A DNA stretch of 64,000 nt, taken from Blastococcus sp. TF02-8 (lineage in GTDB: Bacteria; Actinomycetota; Actinomycetes; Mycobacteriales; Geodermatophilaceae). Positions 34,617-44,069 of the stretch are shown here, one piece after another; the stretch's first letter is position 1, and each line of letters opens with the position of its first letter. The notes under the pieces are model-generated. The model was not told the DNA's origin. It worked only from the letters and a program-made list of their open reading frames with translations, and did no database searches. The position numbers and the translations under genes are program-made. The stretch lies in contig NZ_QOHK01000006.1 in NCBI RefSeq assembly GCF_003319175.1, forward strand, positions 1 to 64,000. The letters run 5' to 3'.

Positions 34617-34688
34617 GGGCGTGTAGCTCAGCGGTAGAGCCCTCGCCTTACAAGCGAGTGGTCGCAGGTTCGAATCCTGTCGCGCCCA
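34617..34688 (+). tRNA. tRNA-Val (anticodon TAC)
   Basis: A full cloverleaf is present. The acceptor GGGCGTG pairs with CGCGCCC, the D arm is AGCTCAGCGGTAGAGC, the anticodon arm is CTCGC-CTTACAA-GCGAG, and the T arm contains GGTTCGAATCC. The discriminator is A, and an encoded CCA follows at 34689-34691. Anticodon TAC reads GUA valine codons. Confidence 0.95.
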
Positions 34689-34715
34689 CCAGCACCCGCC
34701 GTCTACGGTCCGGCG

Positions 34716-35552
34716 GTGCCCACCTACCCGGCGGCCGACGGCGCCGACCTGCACTACGACCGGCTCGGCGGCGCGGACCGGCCGCCGCTGGTCGTGATCG
34801 CGGGCGGCGCCTGCCTCCCGCCTGCGTATCTGGGGGACCTCGCGGGGCTGGCTGCGGTCCGTCCGCTGGTCCTGCCGCACCTGCGCGGGGTGGGGGAGTC
34901 GCCCCGTCCGGCGGAGCCGGAGGTCGGCTCGTACTGGCGCCAGGCCGAGGACGTCGAGGCGCTGCGGGAGCACCTCGGCCTGGAGCGGCTCGCCCTGGCC
35001 GGCCACTCCGCGGGGACCCGCCTGGCGCTGGCCTGGGCCGCGCGCTTCCCCGAGCGGGTCGAGCGGCTGCTGCTGGTCACCCCGCCGGCGGGCGTGGTCC
35101 CGGCGGCCGTCGGCGACGGCTCGGACGCGATCGAGGCCCGGCGCGGGGACCCCGCGGTCGACGCGGCCCTGGTCGCCCGGGAGCGCGGGCCGGATCTCAG
35201 CAGCAGCGAGGCCTACACGGCCTACGTCCAGGCGGTCATGCCGCTCAGCTACGCCGCGTGGACCGAGCGGGAGCGCGCGCACGCAGCACCCCAGCGCTAC
35301 GACGTGGACGCCATCCGCGCGTACTTCAGCGTGCCGCCACCGGAGGACCTGGCGCAGCGGTGTGGCGGTGCAGCCGCGCCGGTGCTCGTCGTCGCGGGGG
35401 CGCAGGACCCGGTGGGCCCCACACCGCCCCGGGTCGTCGCCGGACTCTTCGCGGACGGCGAGGTGGTCATGATCGAGCGCTGCGGCCACTTCCCGTGGGT
35501 CGAGCAGCCGGAGGCCTTCCGGCGCGCCGTCGACGGGTTCGTCGGCGGCTGA
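34716..35552 (+). CDS. alpha/beta hydrolase
   Basis: This 278-aa hydrolase is read from the GTG at 34716. Catalytic elements: nucleophile Ser in LALAGHSAGTRLALAWA, likely acid in VVAGAQDPVGP, and His in IERCGHFPWVEQPEAF. LPHLRGVGESPRP marks the strand before the nucleophile elbow. It resembles proline iminopeptidase-like and general esterase members; substrate is unknown. It begins 25 bp after the tRNA-Val CCA, so it may share that promoter region. Confidence 0.82.
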   Translation: MPTYPAADGADLHYDRLGGADRPPLVVIAGGACLPPAYLGDLAGLAAVRPLVLPHLRGVGESPRPAEPEVGSYWRQAEDVEALREHLGLERLALAGHSAGTRLALAWAARFPERVERLLLVTPPAGVVPAAVGDGSDAIEARRGDPAVDAALVARERGPDLSSSEAYTAYVQAVMPLSYAAWTERERAHAAPQRYDVDAIRAYFSVPPPEDLAQRCGGAAAPVLVVAGAQDPVGPTPPRVVAGLFADGEVVMIERCGHFPWVEQPEAFRRAVDGFVGG

Positions 35553-35561
35553 CCCCGGTGC

Positions 35562-36374
35562 TCAGGCGGCCGGCGCGGTGGAGATGTCGACCGGGCCCGG
35601 GGCCGCCGGGGTGGCGGGCCGCGGGAAGGCCGGCCGCAGGAACGCCGGCGCCTTGAACGGCTTCCACGTGCCCTCGGGCTGAGCGAGCCGGTCGGCGACC
35701 GCCCAGATGGCCGCCGGGTGGTGGCCGATCCCGAGGTGGCTCGCGGTGACGGCGATGTTCTCGCAGCGCTCGCCCGGCACGTTGAGACAGGTCTGCCAGT
35801 GCACGATCCCGTCGAAGTGCGAGTAGATGGAGGTCGCCGGCACCGGGAGGGGGCAGCCGTCGGCCTCGAGGGGGAACGGCCGCTGCTCCACGTGCAGGTG
35901 GGCGAAGCGGTCGAAGACCTTGGTGGCGCGGCTCTGGCTGTGCCGCTCGATCCGGAACGGGCTGCCCAGGGTGATCACCTGGCGCACGGCGTCGGGGCTC
36001 TGCCGGGCGAGGTCGCGGGCGAAGATGCCGCCCAGGCTCCAGCCGATCACGGTGACCGGACGGCGGTAGCGCCCGTTGAGGTACTCCAGCTTGTCGCGCA
36101 GCCCGTTCACGCAGGTGGCCGTCGGGCCGATGTTGCGGCCCAGGCCCCAGCCGTGGACGCGGTAGCCGAGCCGGCGGAGCACGGCCCGCAGCGCGCGGGT
36201 GGAGTTGTCGTCGGCCAGCAGGCCCGGGAGGACCAGCACCGGGTGGCCATCGCCCTTGGGCAGCCGCGGCTCCAGTGGCCGGGCAGCGAGGTAGAGCCCG
36301 AGCTCTGCCACCGCACGCCCCGGCTCGGTCAGGTAGAGCGGGAGTGCGGGGCCGTCACCCTGCCGTCGTGCCAC
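35562..36374 (-). CDS. lipase-like alpha/beta hydrolase
   Basis: This 270-aa protein has the lipase/PGAP1-like pattern: HPVLVLPGLLADDNSTRALR, VHGWGLGRNIGPT, VTVIGWSLGGIFARDLARQS with the nucleophile Ser, and a C-terminal SHFDGIVHWQTC and ASHLGIGHHPAAIW with the likely acid and His. The GWSLGG elbow is intact. No signal peptide is visible. It is convergent with the preceding hydrolase. The substrate is probably a lipid ester by family; this is inference. Confidence 0.8.
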   Translation of the reverse strand: MARRQGDGPALPLYLTEPGRAVAELGLYLAARPLEPRLPKGDGHPVLVLPGLLADDNSTRALRAVLRRLGYRVHGWGLGRNIGPTATCVNGLRDKLEYLNGRYRRPVTVIGWSLGGIFARDLARQSPDAVRQVITLGSPFRIERHSQSRATKVFDRFAHLHVEQRPFPLEADGCPLPVPATSIYSHFDGIVHWQTCLNVPGERCENIAVTASHLGIGHHPAAIWAVADRLAQPEGTWKPFKAPAFLRPAFPRPATPAAPGPVDISTAPAA

Positions 36375-36593
36375 GTCGTCCTCCTGGCTGCCGTTCGTTC
36401 GTGGAAGGGCTGTACCAAGATGCGGCCTGGCTCACACGTGTCGCTGTCTTCGGCACAGGCACATGTTGCCGAATTGTGTCCTGTGTCATATCGGACGCCA
36501 CCGTTCCGCCTCTGCGGAGGCGCGGCCCGGTGCTGCGTGCTCTGGCAGGACGTGCCACCGTACGGGCGCACGACACCGGGGAGAGGGGCACGG

Positions 36594-37496
36594 ATGAGCG
36601 AGCAGGGCACGGCGGGGCGCAGTGCGACGGTCGACCTCGGAGGTCCCGTCCACTACGTCGACTTCGGCGGTCCGGCCGACGGGCCGGTCCTGGTCCTGGT
36701 GCACGGACTCGGCGGATCGCACCTCAACTGGGACCTGTTCGCCCCGCTGGTGCGTGGGGACGCCCGCGTGCTGGCCATCGACCTGCCCGGTTTCGGCCGC
36801 AGCGAGCCCGGTGAACGGAAGGCGAGCGTCGCGGCCAACGTGGCCGTGCTGCACCGCTTCCTGACCGAGGTCGTGGACGAGCCGGCGGTGCTGGTCGGCA
36901 ACTCGATGGGCGGGATGATCTCGATCCTGGAGGCCGGGGAGCACCCCGGGTCGGTGCGCGGCCTGGTCCTGCTCGACCCGGCCGTGCCCGGCCCCCGCCG
37001 CGCCCTCGACCCGCTCGTGGCGCTGATGTTCGCGATCTACGCGCTGCCCTTCGTGGGGGAGCGGTTCCTCTGGTGGCGTCGGCAGCGGCAGTCGGCCCTG
37101 GCCCGCGTGCGCGAGATGCTGCAGCTCGTCGGCGTCGATCCGGACCAGGTGCCCGCGGAGGTCGTCGACCGCTCGGTCACCCTGCTGGAGGAGCGCCGGG
37201 ACGTGGACGGCATGGACAAGGCGTTCCTCGCCGCCGCCCGCTCGCTGGTCCGGCTGCTCGCCGATCCGCGCCGCTACCGGGCGGCGATGGCGTCCATCTC
37301 CGCTCCCGTGCTGCTCGTGCACGGCGACCGCGACCGGCTCGTCCCGGTGGCGGCCGCCCGTGACGTCGCCCGCCGGCACCCCGCCTGGCGCTACGCCGAG
37401 TGGGTCGGCGTCGGGCACGTCCCGCAGCTGCAGGAGCCGCAGCGCCTGGCCACCGAGGTCCTCGACTGGCTGCGGGACGTCGCCGTCCTCCGGTGA
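36594..37496 (+). CDS. alpha/beta hydrolase
   Basis: This 300-aa protein is read from the ATG at 36594 with GGGGAGAGGGG upstream. Motifs: LVLVHGLGGSHLNWDLFAPL (oxyanion), LAIDLPGFGRSEPGER, nucleophile Ser in VLVGNSMGGMISILEA, acid in VLLVHGDRDRLVPVAAAR, and His in VGVGHVPQLQEP. It resembles the broad haloalkane-dehalogenase/epoxide-hydrolase branch but has no dehalogenase Asp nucleophile. The 219-bp gap before it holds the divergent promoters of this gene and the lipase-like gene. Confidence 0.82.
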   Translation: MSEQGTAGRSATVDLGGPVHYVDFGGPADGPVLVLVHGLGGSHLNWDLFAPLVRGDARVLAIDLPGFGRSEPGERKASVAANVAVLHRFLTEVVDEPAVLVGNSMGGMISILEAGEHPGSVRGLVLLDPAVPGPRRALDPLVALMFAIYALPFVGERFLWWRRQRQSALARVREMLQLVGVDPDQVPAEVVDRSVTLLEERRDVDGMDKAFLAAARSLVRLLADPRRYRAAMASISAPVLLVHGDRDRLVPVAAARDVARRHPAWRYAEWVGVGHVPQLQEPQRLATEVLDWLRDVAVLR

Positions 37497-37499
37497 CCC

Positions 37500-38555
37500 T
37501 CAGCCGTCGGGGCGCAGGGTGTCGCGCAGCGCCTCCAGCCCGGTGTACCGCGGCCGCCAGCCCAGCTCCTCCCGCGCGCGGGTGGTGTCCATGATCGCCG
37601 GGCGGCTGGCCGCCTCCACCCACTCCGCCGCCGGCGGGAGGAACGGCAGCCGCGCCACCGCCCGCGCCGCGGCCTGCGCCGGAGCGGCGGGGAACGGGAT
37701 GGGCAGTGCCCCGAACTCGCGGGCCACGTCCGCCGCGGTCAGGACGCCGTCCCCGGCGATGTTGTAGGCCCCGGCCGGTCCGGCGCCCACGATGCACAGG
37801 AGCAGTGCCTGGCCGACGTCCTCCTCGTGGATGAACTGCAGCGGGTGCTCGGGCACGAGGAGCGGCACGGGGACCGGCAGCCGGCGCGGCCGGTCGAACA
37901 GGCGCCGGCCGAGTGGTGCCAGGGGGCCGGGCAGGACGTCCTTGCCGCCGATCGCGTGCGGGCCCACCACCACGGGCGGCCGCAGCAGGTAGAGGTCGAG
38001 GGAGGGCGCCGACGCCGACTCCTCCTCGAGCAGGTGCTCGAGCTCGGCCTTCTCCTGCGCGTAGAACAGCCGCGCCGCGGGCCGGACCGGCCACTCCTCG
38101 CTGATCCGTTCCGGGTTGTCGCTGTGGAACCCGTACGCGGCGACCGACGACGCGTAGACGAAGCGCTTCGCGCCCACCTCCGCCGCGGCCCGGAAGACGT
38201 TGAGCGTGCCGTCGACGTTGATCGCCCGCGTGGTCTCGCGCGAGGCGTTGCCGGTGATGAGGAACGCCAGATGCACCACGACGTCGGCGCCGGAGAAGGC
38301 CTCGCGCAGCGCGTCCGGGTCACGCACGTCGCCCTGCCGGTACTCCATCTTCGTCCAGCCGCGTTCGGCCGGGTCGAAGGGGCGGCGGGCCATGCCGATG
38401 ATCCGCTCGATGCGGTCGTCGGCCTGCAGGAGCGGCACCAGGCCCTCGCCGAACGTCCCGGTCGGGCCGGTGACGGCGACGGTCAGGCCGGTGCGCTCGC
38501 TCTTCTTCCGCTTGCCCCCGGAGCCGGCCGGGCGGCGTTGCTTGGCCGGGCTCAC
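37500..38555 (-). CDS. NAD-dependent epimerase/dehydratase (extended SDR)
   Basis: This 351-aa protein starts at a GTG overlapping the upstream stop (GTGA). After a basic N-terminal tail (KQRRPAGSGGKRKKSERTG) comes the Rossmann motif VAVTGPTGTFGEGLVPLLQA. The segment YASSVAAYGFHSDNPE and the later LFYAQEKAELEHLLEE give the Ser/Tyr-x3-Lys-like site, though the Tyr-Lys spacing (YAQEK) is intact only in the second. It is coupled to the WS/DGAT gene upstream, so a role in lipid modification is possible. Confidence 0.8.
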   Translation of the reverse strand: MSPAKQRRPAGSGGKRKKSERTGLTVAVTGPTGTFGEGLVPLLQADDRIERIIGMARRPFDPAERGWTKMEYRQGDVRDPDALREAFSGADVVVHLAFLITGNASRETTRAINVDGTLNVFRAAAEVGAKRFVYASSVAAYGFHSDNPERISEEWPVRPAARLFYAQEKAELEHLLEEESASAPSLDLYLLRPPVVVGPHAIGGKDVLPGPLAPLGRRLFDRPRRLPVPVPLLVPEHPLQFIHEEDVGQALLLCIVGAGPAGAYNIAGDGVLTAADVAREFGALPIPFPAAPAQAAARAVARLPFLPPAAEWVEAASRPAIMDTTRAREELGWRPRYTGLEALRDTLRPDG

Positions 38556-40009
38556 CGGGCCGCTGCCTTGCCGGCGGGCGCCGCGTCCGCCGGCTGCTCG
38601 ACGTCCGGGGTGCCCTTCTCCGCGCGGGCCAGCTCGAGCAGCTCCTCGATGCCCCGCCGGATGCCGCCGGACAGCGCGTCGACGTCGGGGAAGGCGTCGA
38701 AGTCGGCGTTGATCCCGAAGGTCATCGTCTTGAGGTAGCTGAAGATGCCGATCGAGCACCGGGTGCCGCCGGCGATCGGCACGTACGCGTGGGCGGTGCA
38801 CATGCGCCGGCCCAGAACGTAGAGCGGGACCCGCGGGCCGGGGACGTTCGTCGTCACGGCCTGGCACCAGATCTGGCCGGCCTGCACCGCCGCCCGGACG
38901 CCGAGCGAGAGCAGCATCGGTGCGACGAAGTCGCCCATGGAGATGATCGACGGGACGTCGACGGCCTGCATGGCCTGCTTGTACTCGTCCATCTGCCCGC
39001 GGATGGACTGCAGCCGCGACACCGGATCGGGGTCGCCCACCGGCAGGTCGACGAAGACCGCCGAGACGCGGTTGTCCAGCGTGCCCTTCTGCTGCTCCGA
39101 CCGCACCGACACCGGCACCATCGACCGGACGACGAGGTTCTCCGAGGAGAGCTCCCCGCGGCCCTTCAGCAGGTCGCGGAAGCCCTTGGTGATCGCGGTG
39201 AGGACGACGTCGTTGACGGTGCCGCCCAGCGCGGTCCGCACCTCCTTGAACTCGTCGAAGTTGCCCGAGGTCCAGGCCCAGCGGCGGTGCGGGCCGATGG
39301 GCCCGTTGAGCGACCGGGCGGTGGGGGTGACGGCCTGCTTGGCCAGCGACGGGATCGTGTGGGCGAGCGTCCGACCCGAGTCGGCCATGCTCTTGGCGTT
39401 GCGGACGGCGTTGGTCACGGTCGGCAGCGAGGTGAGGGTGCGCAGCGGCTGGGTGAGGGCCTCGGTCACCGCACCGGCCACGAGGGCGGCGCCGGACGGG
39501 TCGCGGCGGGGCGTCCAGTCGCGCGGCTCGTCGTGCGTGGCGTCGGGGCTCAGGTCGAACATCAGCTGCATGAGGTCGGTGCCGGCGACGCCGTCGACCA
39601 TGCAGTGGTGGACCTTGGAGATGATCGCCCAGCGGCCCTCGGCCAGGCCCTCGACCAGCCACAGCTCCCACAGCGGCTTGGCCATGTCGAGGCGCTGACC
39701 GAGCACCCGGCCGGCCAGGTTGCGCAGCTGCTCGTCGGACCCCGGCGAGGGGACCGCGGTGTGCCGCACGTGGTACAGGATCTGGAAGTGCGGGTCGTCC
39801 ACCCACATCGGACGGCCGAGCTGCAGGGGGACCTCGCGCACCCGCTGCCGGTAGCGGGGGACCAGCGGCAGCTTGCTCAGCAGCAGGCGCACCACGTCGC
39901 CGTAGGTGGGCGCCGGCCCTTCGAACACGGCGACCGAGCCCACGTGCATGGGCGTGTTCTCGCTCTCCGCGAAGTAGAACCCGCTGTCGAGGGCACTCAT
40001 GCGGTCCAC
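38552..40009 (-). CDS. wax ester synthase/diacylglycerol acyltransferase (WS/DGAT)
   Basis: This 485-aa protein is read from the GTG at 40009 with GAGGAG upstream; the ATG at 40000 is an alternative. The catalytic HHxxxDG motif is present in AIISKVHHCMVDGVAGTDLM. Other family marks are PLWELWLVEGLAEGRW, GTVNDVVLTAITKGFRDLL and TTNVPGPRVPLYVLGRRM. These enzymes make triacylglycerol or wax esters from acyl-CoA and are common in actinobacteria that store lipids. It forms a coupled pair with the epimerase. Confidence 0.92.
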   Translation of the reverse strand: MDRMSALDSGFYFAESENTPMHVGSVAVFEGPAPTYGDVVRLLLSKLPLVPRYRQRVREVPLQLGRPMWVDDPHFQILYHVRHTAVPSPGSDEQLRNLAGRVLGQRLDMAKPLWELWLVEGLAEGRWAIISKVHHCMVDGVAGTDLMQLMFDLSPDATHDEPRDWTPRRDPSGAALVAGAVTEALTQPLRTLTSLPTVTNAVRNAKSMADSGRTLAHTIPSLAKQAVTPTARSLNGPIGPHRRWAWTSGNFDEFKEVRTALGGTVNDVVLTAITKGFRDLLKGRGELSSENLVVRSMVPVSVRSEQQKGTLDNRVSAVFVDLPVGDPDPVSRLQSIRGQMDEYKQAMQAVDVPSIISMGDFVAPMLLSLGVRAAVQAGQIWCQAVTTNVPGPRVPLYVLGRRMCTAHAYVPIAGGTRCSIGIFSYLKTMTFGINADFDAFPDVDALSGGIRRGIEELLELARAEKGTPDVEQPADAAPAGKAAAR

Positions 40010-40150
40010 GTCTCGCTCCTCGCCGCCCGCCTCTGCTCGGCGGGCCGTCGCACGGTCTCGGTTGGCCGCCGAAGTTAGGTGTGTCGCGAGGTACCCGCAA
40101 CTCGGGGATGTGGCGGCGGCCACATCCTGCATGCCCCGGTCCTCCGCTGG

Positions 40151-41119
40151 TCAACCGGCCTGTCTCAGCTGCTGCTGCACCCGGTCGAGGAGGTCGAGCA
40201 GGGCGCGGTCGACGACGTCGGTCCGGGTGAGGTTCACGCTGTGCCCCGCGCCCTGGACCATGACCAGCTCGGCGCCGGGGCCGATCTCCGCGGCCAGCCG
40301 CCGGCCGTGCGCGGCGGGGGTCAACCGGTCGTGCGTCGCGGCCACCACGGTCACCGGCACCCGGGCCAGCACCGGCAGCGAGCCGTACTCCTCGTGGTCG
40401 AGGAAGGTCGCGTAGAAGGCGGCCGTGACCGGGAACGGTGTCTCCTCCAGCAGGCCCTGCACCAGGCGGACGCTGGTCCGGTCGGCGTCGGCCCGGTTGC
40501 CGAAGAGGAAGCGGCGGGTGAACCAGCGGCCGAACGGGCTGCCCCGCCACCGGAACCGCTCCATCAGCGGCGCCACCAGCTGCAGCACCCGCAGGTAGAC
40601 CGGGAGCAGGTGCAGGCGGCGGACGATCTTCAGCAGCCGGCCGAGCAGTCCGCTCTCCACCAGCCCGCCGGCCGACGTCGCCATGAGGAAGGCGCCCACC
40701 ACGCGGGTGCCGAACAGCTCGGGCCGCTGCCGGGCGAGCGCCATGATGCTCATCCCGCCCATGGAGTGCCCGGCCAGCACGACCGGACCCGACGGGACGG
40801 CGGCGTCGAGCACCTGCCCCAGGTCACGGCCGGTGCGGTCGATCGTGGCGTCGTGGAGAGGGGTGGCGGCCGACCGGCCGTGGCCGCGCTGGTCCCAGAA
40901 CACGAGCCGGTAGCGGTCGCGCAGTGCCAGCCGCTGCAGCTCCCACTCGGCCAGGCGGGCGGTGAACCCGTGGGAGAACAGCACGGTCACCGGCGCCGAC
41001 TCCGGCCCGTCGAACTCGACGTGCAGGTCCACGCCGTCGTCGGTGCGGACCACCCGGGAGCCCGGAGGGGCGGGGTCGGTGAGGGGCGGCAGGATCAGCG
41101 GAGGCAGGTCGCTGGGCAC
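40151..41119 (-). CDS. alpha/beta hydrolase
   Basis: This 322-aa protein is read from the GTG at 41119; no ATG fits. The fold is clear: VTVLFSHGFTARLAEWELQR, LVFWDQRGHGRSAATPL, nucleophile Ser in VVLAGHSMGGMSIMALARQR, acid in VVAATHDRLTPAAHGR, and His in MVQGAGHSVNLTRTD. A long cap region (about residues 160-240) with basic residues may interact with membrane lipid. It follows the FUSC gene by 41 bp and is probably co-transcribed. Confidence 0.82.
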   Translation of the reverse strand: MPSDLPPLILPPLTDPAPPGSRVVRTDDGVDLHVEFDGPESAPVTVLFSHGFTARLAEWELQRLALRDRYRLVFWDQRGHGRSAATPLHDATIDRTGRDLGQVLDAAVPSGPVVLAGHSMGGMSIMALARQRPELFGTRVVGAFLMATSAGGLVESGLLGRLLKIVRRLHLLPVYLRVLQLVAPLMERFRWRGSPFGRWFTRRFLFGNRADADRTSVRLVQGLLEETPFPVTAAFYATFLDHEEYGSLPVLARVPVTVVAATHDRLTPAAHGRRLAAEIGPGAELVMVQGAGHSVNLTRTDVVDRALLDLLDRVQQQLRQAG

Positions 41120-41160
41120 CGCGCCATCCCAGGGCGTCGCGGCGTCCGGCGCAACCCGGC

Positions 41161-43125
41161 TCAGTGCGGCGCGCGCCAGGTCGGCGCGGACTCGCGCACC
41201 AGCCGGCGGACGGCGTCGACCTCGCGGGCCAGCGGCGCGAGCACGCCGTCGGCGTGCAGCTCGGCGTCGTCGGGAGGGCGGTGCGCCCGGACGTCGTCCT
41301 CCAGCCGCCGGATCGCCCGGCGCAGCGTGGCCACCTGCGCCAGGTCGGGGGCCGGCTCCCCGCCGCGCGTCGCGATGACCGCCTCGGTGACGGCGTCGGA
41401 GGCCCGCTCCAGCTGGACGATGACCGGCCACCACGCCGCGGCGCGCGTGCTGATGGGCGGCGGCTCGGCCAGACGGCGCTGCAGCTGGGTCTGCAGCTCG
41501 GTCAGCGCCCGGTAGTTGCGGCGCCGCGCCCGCCGCCGCTCGGCCGGGCTGCCGGTGAAGGCTGCGTCGACGAAGCCGTCCAGGGCCGTGGCGGCGTCCC
41601 GCAGTGCCTGGTCCAGGGGGGCCCGCCACGTCTGCGGCCACAGCAGGTACCCGAACACCAGGACGATGGCGCAGCCGACCAGGGTGTCGAGCAGCCGCGC
41701 ACCGACCAGCCCGGGACCGCCGGGGAGGGCGAGGTCGAGCATCAGGATGATCAGCGGGGTCTGGAAGACCGAGAACAGGCCGAAGTTGGTGTCCCGGGCC
41801 CAGGGCAGCACGGCCGCCGAGCAGACCAGGGCGAGGACCACCCAGCCGTTGCGGGGCAGCACGGCCAGCAGCGCCGACCCGAGCAGGACGCCGAGCAGCG
41901 TTCCCGCGCCCCGCTGGACCGCCCGCGTGAAGACCGAGCCGAAGTCGGGCTTCAGCACGATCGCCACGGTGAGCAGCACCCAGTAGGGCCGGGCGAACGG
42001 CAGGTACTGGCGGGCCACCTCGGCGATCGACATGCACAGGGCCAGGCGGACGGCGAAGCCGCGCGCGTCGGCGCTGGCCAGCGTCCGGTCGACGACGTCG
42101 CGGAGCCGTGCGGACAGGCTCACCGTGGGCTGGAGTGCCGCCGCGCGGGCCCGTTCCTCCGGGTCCGCGACGACGTTCCACGCCAGGCGCACCCCGTGCC
42201 GGACCGCACGCAACGCCGGATGGCCCTGGTCCCGCTCGGCCGGCCGGTCCTCGGGCAGCGGGCGGTCGCCCGAGACCGCGGTGGCCAGGGAGTGGACCGC
42301 GGCGACGTCCTGGGGATCGGCCTGCACCCCCGCCCGCGCGGTGGCGACGGCCCCCTCGACCAGCACGGCGGCGGCGTTGAGGATCCCGGCCAGCTCGCTG
42401 AGCTCTCGGCTGCGGCCGGCCGAGCGGCTGCGGCTGCGGATGACCCGGTCGTAGGCGGCGTTGAGCGCGCTGGTGAGGGCCCGGCGCGCGCCGGGGGCGG
42501 TGTCGGTGCCGGCCACGGTGAGCAGCTCGGCGATGCGGGTGAACACGGCCGCCACGGCGGACCGGTCGGGGTCCACGGGCTCGGTGCGGACCTGGACGAG
42601 GGTGGTGAGCGTGGCCCAGGCGGCTCCGGCCAGGAAGAAACCGACCTCCGCGACCGCGGGCAGCGGCGTGATGAGGCCGGAGGCCAGCGCGGTGTAGACC
42701 AGCAGCTGGAGGGCGCCCAGGGACAGCGCCGAGTTGACCGCGCTGATCAGCGCCGCGGCGGCCGACAGCACCGCGACGACGAGCACCGGCGCCCAGCCGC
42801 CACCGGTCGCGTACTGCCCGGCGAGCAGGCCGAGGGTGCCGAACACGGTGGCCGCGGCGATCCGGCGCAGCCGGTCGCGCAGGGGGCCCGGCTGCGGGGC
42901 GAGCGAGGCGGCCAGCGCCCCCATCGTCCCGAAGACGCCGGCGCCCAGGGTGGCGCCGGAGTCCAGGCCCCCACCGACGAGCACCGCCAGGGCCAGGGGA
43001 GCGGGGACTGCGACGGCGAACCGGACGACGTCGCGCCAGGGCACGCGCGGTGGCGTCGTCCGCAGCAGCTCCTCCAGCCAGGCGGGGGCGTGCAGCGCCC
43101 GCTCCCGACGCCGCTCCTCCGCCAC
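41161..43125 (-). CDS. FUSC-family (ArAE-type) membrane protein
   Basis: This 654-aa protein starts at a GTG. It has two blocks of about six hydrophobic helices (about residues 30-165 and 345-495), each followed by a soluble helical region, as in the fusaric-acid resistance/aromatic efflux family. Segments: VPWRDVVRFAVAVPAPLALA, LSLGALQLLVYTALASGLIT, LPFARPYWVLLTVAIVLKPD and VQRGAGTLLGVLLGSALL. The role is probably efflux of an unknown compound. Confidence 0.85.
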   Translation of the reverse strand: MAEERRRERALHAPAWLEELLRTTPPRVPWRDVVRFAVAVPAPLALAVLVGGGLDSGATLGAGVFGTMGALAASLAPQPGPLRDRLRRIAAATVFGTLGLLAGQYATGGGWAPVLVVAVLSAAAALISAVNSALSLGALQLLVYTALASGLITPLPAVAEVGFFLAGAAWATLTTLVQVRTEPVDPDRSAVAAVFTRIAELLTVAGTDTAPGARRALTSALNAAYDRVIRSRSRSAGRSRELSELAGILNAAAVLVEGAVATARAGVQADPQDVAAVHSLATAVSGDRPLPEDRPAERDQGHPALRAVRHGVRLAWNVVADPEERARAAALQPTVSLSARLRDVVDRTLASADARGFAVRLALCMSIAEVARQYLPFARPYWVLLTVAIVLKPDFGSVFTRAVQRGAGTLLGVLLGSALLAVLPRNGWVVLALVCSAAVLPWARDTNFGLFSVFQTPLIILMLDLALPGGPGLVGARLLDTLVGCAIVLVFGYLLWPQTWRAPLDQALRDAATALDGFVDAAFTGSPAERRRARRRNYRALTELQTQLQRRLAEPPPISTRAAAWWPVIVQLERASDAVTEAVIATRGGEPAPDLAQVATLRRAIRRLEDDVRAHRPPDDAELHADGVLAPLAREVDAVRRLVRESAPTWRAPH

Positions 43126-43184
43126 GTGAGGAGCTTGTCATTCCACCGTGGCGGTCGCGCCGCCGACGCCTACGCTGCGGAGCC

Positions 43185-44030
43185 GTGACCGTGTCGCTCG
43201 GTGAGGTCCTCGCCGCCCTGGACGCCCGCTACCCCGCCGAGCTCGCCGAGGGCTGGGACGCCGTCGGCCTGGTCTGCGGCGACCCCGACGAGCCGGTGCG
43301 GAAGGTGCTGTTCGCCGTCGACCCCACCGCCGCGGTGGTCGACGAGGTGGTCGAGACCGGCGCCGACCTGCTCGTCACCCACCACCCGCTGTTCCTGACC
43401 CCCGTGCACGGGGTTCCGGCCGACGACCCGAAGGGCCGCCTCGTGCACCGGCTCGTGCGGGCCGGCGCGGCGCTGCTGGTCGCCCACACGAACGCCGACC
43501 GCGCGCCCGACTCCGGGGTGAACGACGCACTGGCCGCCGCCCTCGGCCTGGCCGACGCCGTACCCCTGGAGCCGGCCGCCGCCGACCCCCGGGCAGGTCT
43601 CGGCCGGGTGGGGCGGCTGCCGGAGCCCATGACGCTGCGGGAGTTCACCGAGCACGCCGCCGCCGCGTTGCCGGCCACCGCCGGCGGGGTGCGCGCCGCG
43701 GGTGACCCCGACCGGCCGGTGCGGACGGTCGCGGTCTGCGGCGGCAGCGGGGGATCCCTGCTGGGCGCCGCGGCGGCTGCGGGGGCGGACGTCCTCCTCA
43801 CCAGCGATCTGAAGCACCACCCGGTCAGCGAGGCGCTGGAGCAGCCCGGCCCGGCGCTGTGCGACGTCGCGCACTTCGCCTCCGAGTGGCCGTGGCTGCC
43901 GGTGGCCGCCGGTGTGCTGAGCGCCGATCTGGACGGGCGGGTCGAGGTGGCGGTCTCCACCCGTCGCACCGACCCGTGGACCTGCCGGGCGGGCCAGGAG
44001 GAGACCGGCGGCCGGCACGCGGCGGGCTGA
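43185..44030 (+). CDS. Nif3-like dinuclear metal centre protein
   Basis: This 281-aa protein begins at a GTG. Nif3 family motifs are clear: AEGWDAVGLVCGDPDEPV, ADLLVTHHPLFLTPVHG with the His ligands, LLVAHTNADRAPDSGVNDAL, and VLLTSDLKHHPVSEAL through CDVAHFASEWP. The two-metal site looks complete. The molecular function is unsettled (GTP cyclohydrolase I type 2-like). It heads a three-gene unit with a zinc-ribbon protein and an RNase H-phosphatase, an order found in many actinobacteria. Confidence 0.92.
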   Translation: MTVSLGEVLAALDARYPAELAEGWDAVGLVCGDPDEPVRKVLFAVDPTAAVVDEVVETGADLLVTHHPLFLTPVHGVPADDPKGRLVHRLVRAGAALLVAHTNADRAPDSGVNDALAAALGLADAVPLEPAAADPRAGLGRVGRLPEPMTLREFTEHAAAALPATAGGVRAAGDPDRPVRTVAVCGGSGGSLLGAAAAAGADVLLTSDLKHHPVSEALEQPGPALCDVAHFASEWPWLPVAAGVLSADLDGRVEVAVSTRRTDPWTCRAGQEETGGRHAAG

Positions 44031-44069
44031 GCGTCGGGAGAGCCCCCGGCGCACCGGTACGTTCTCTGC

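Noticed and set aside
37500..40550. A single very long frame on the minus strand
   Set aside because: The frame holds only the epimerase as a real gene, from 38555 down. The upper part is antisense or out of frame to the WS/DGAT and hydrolase genes.
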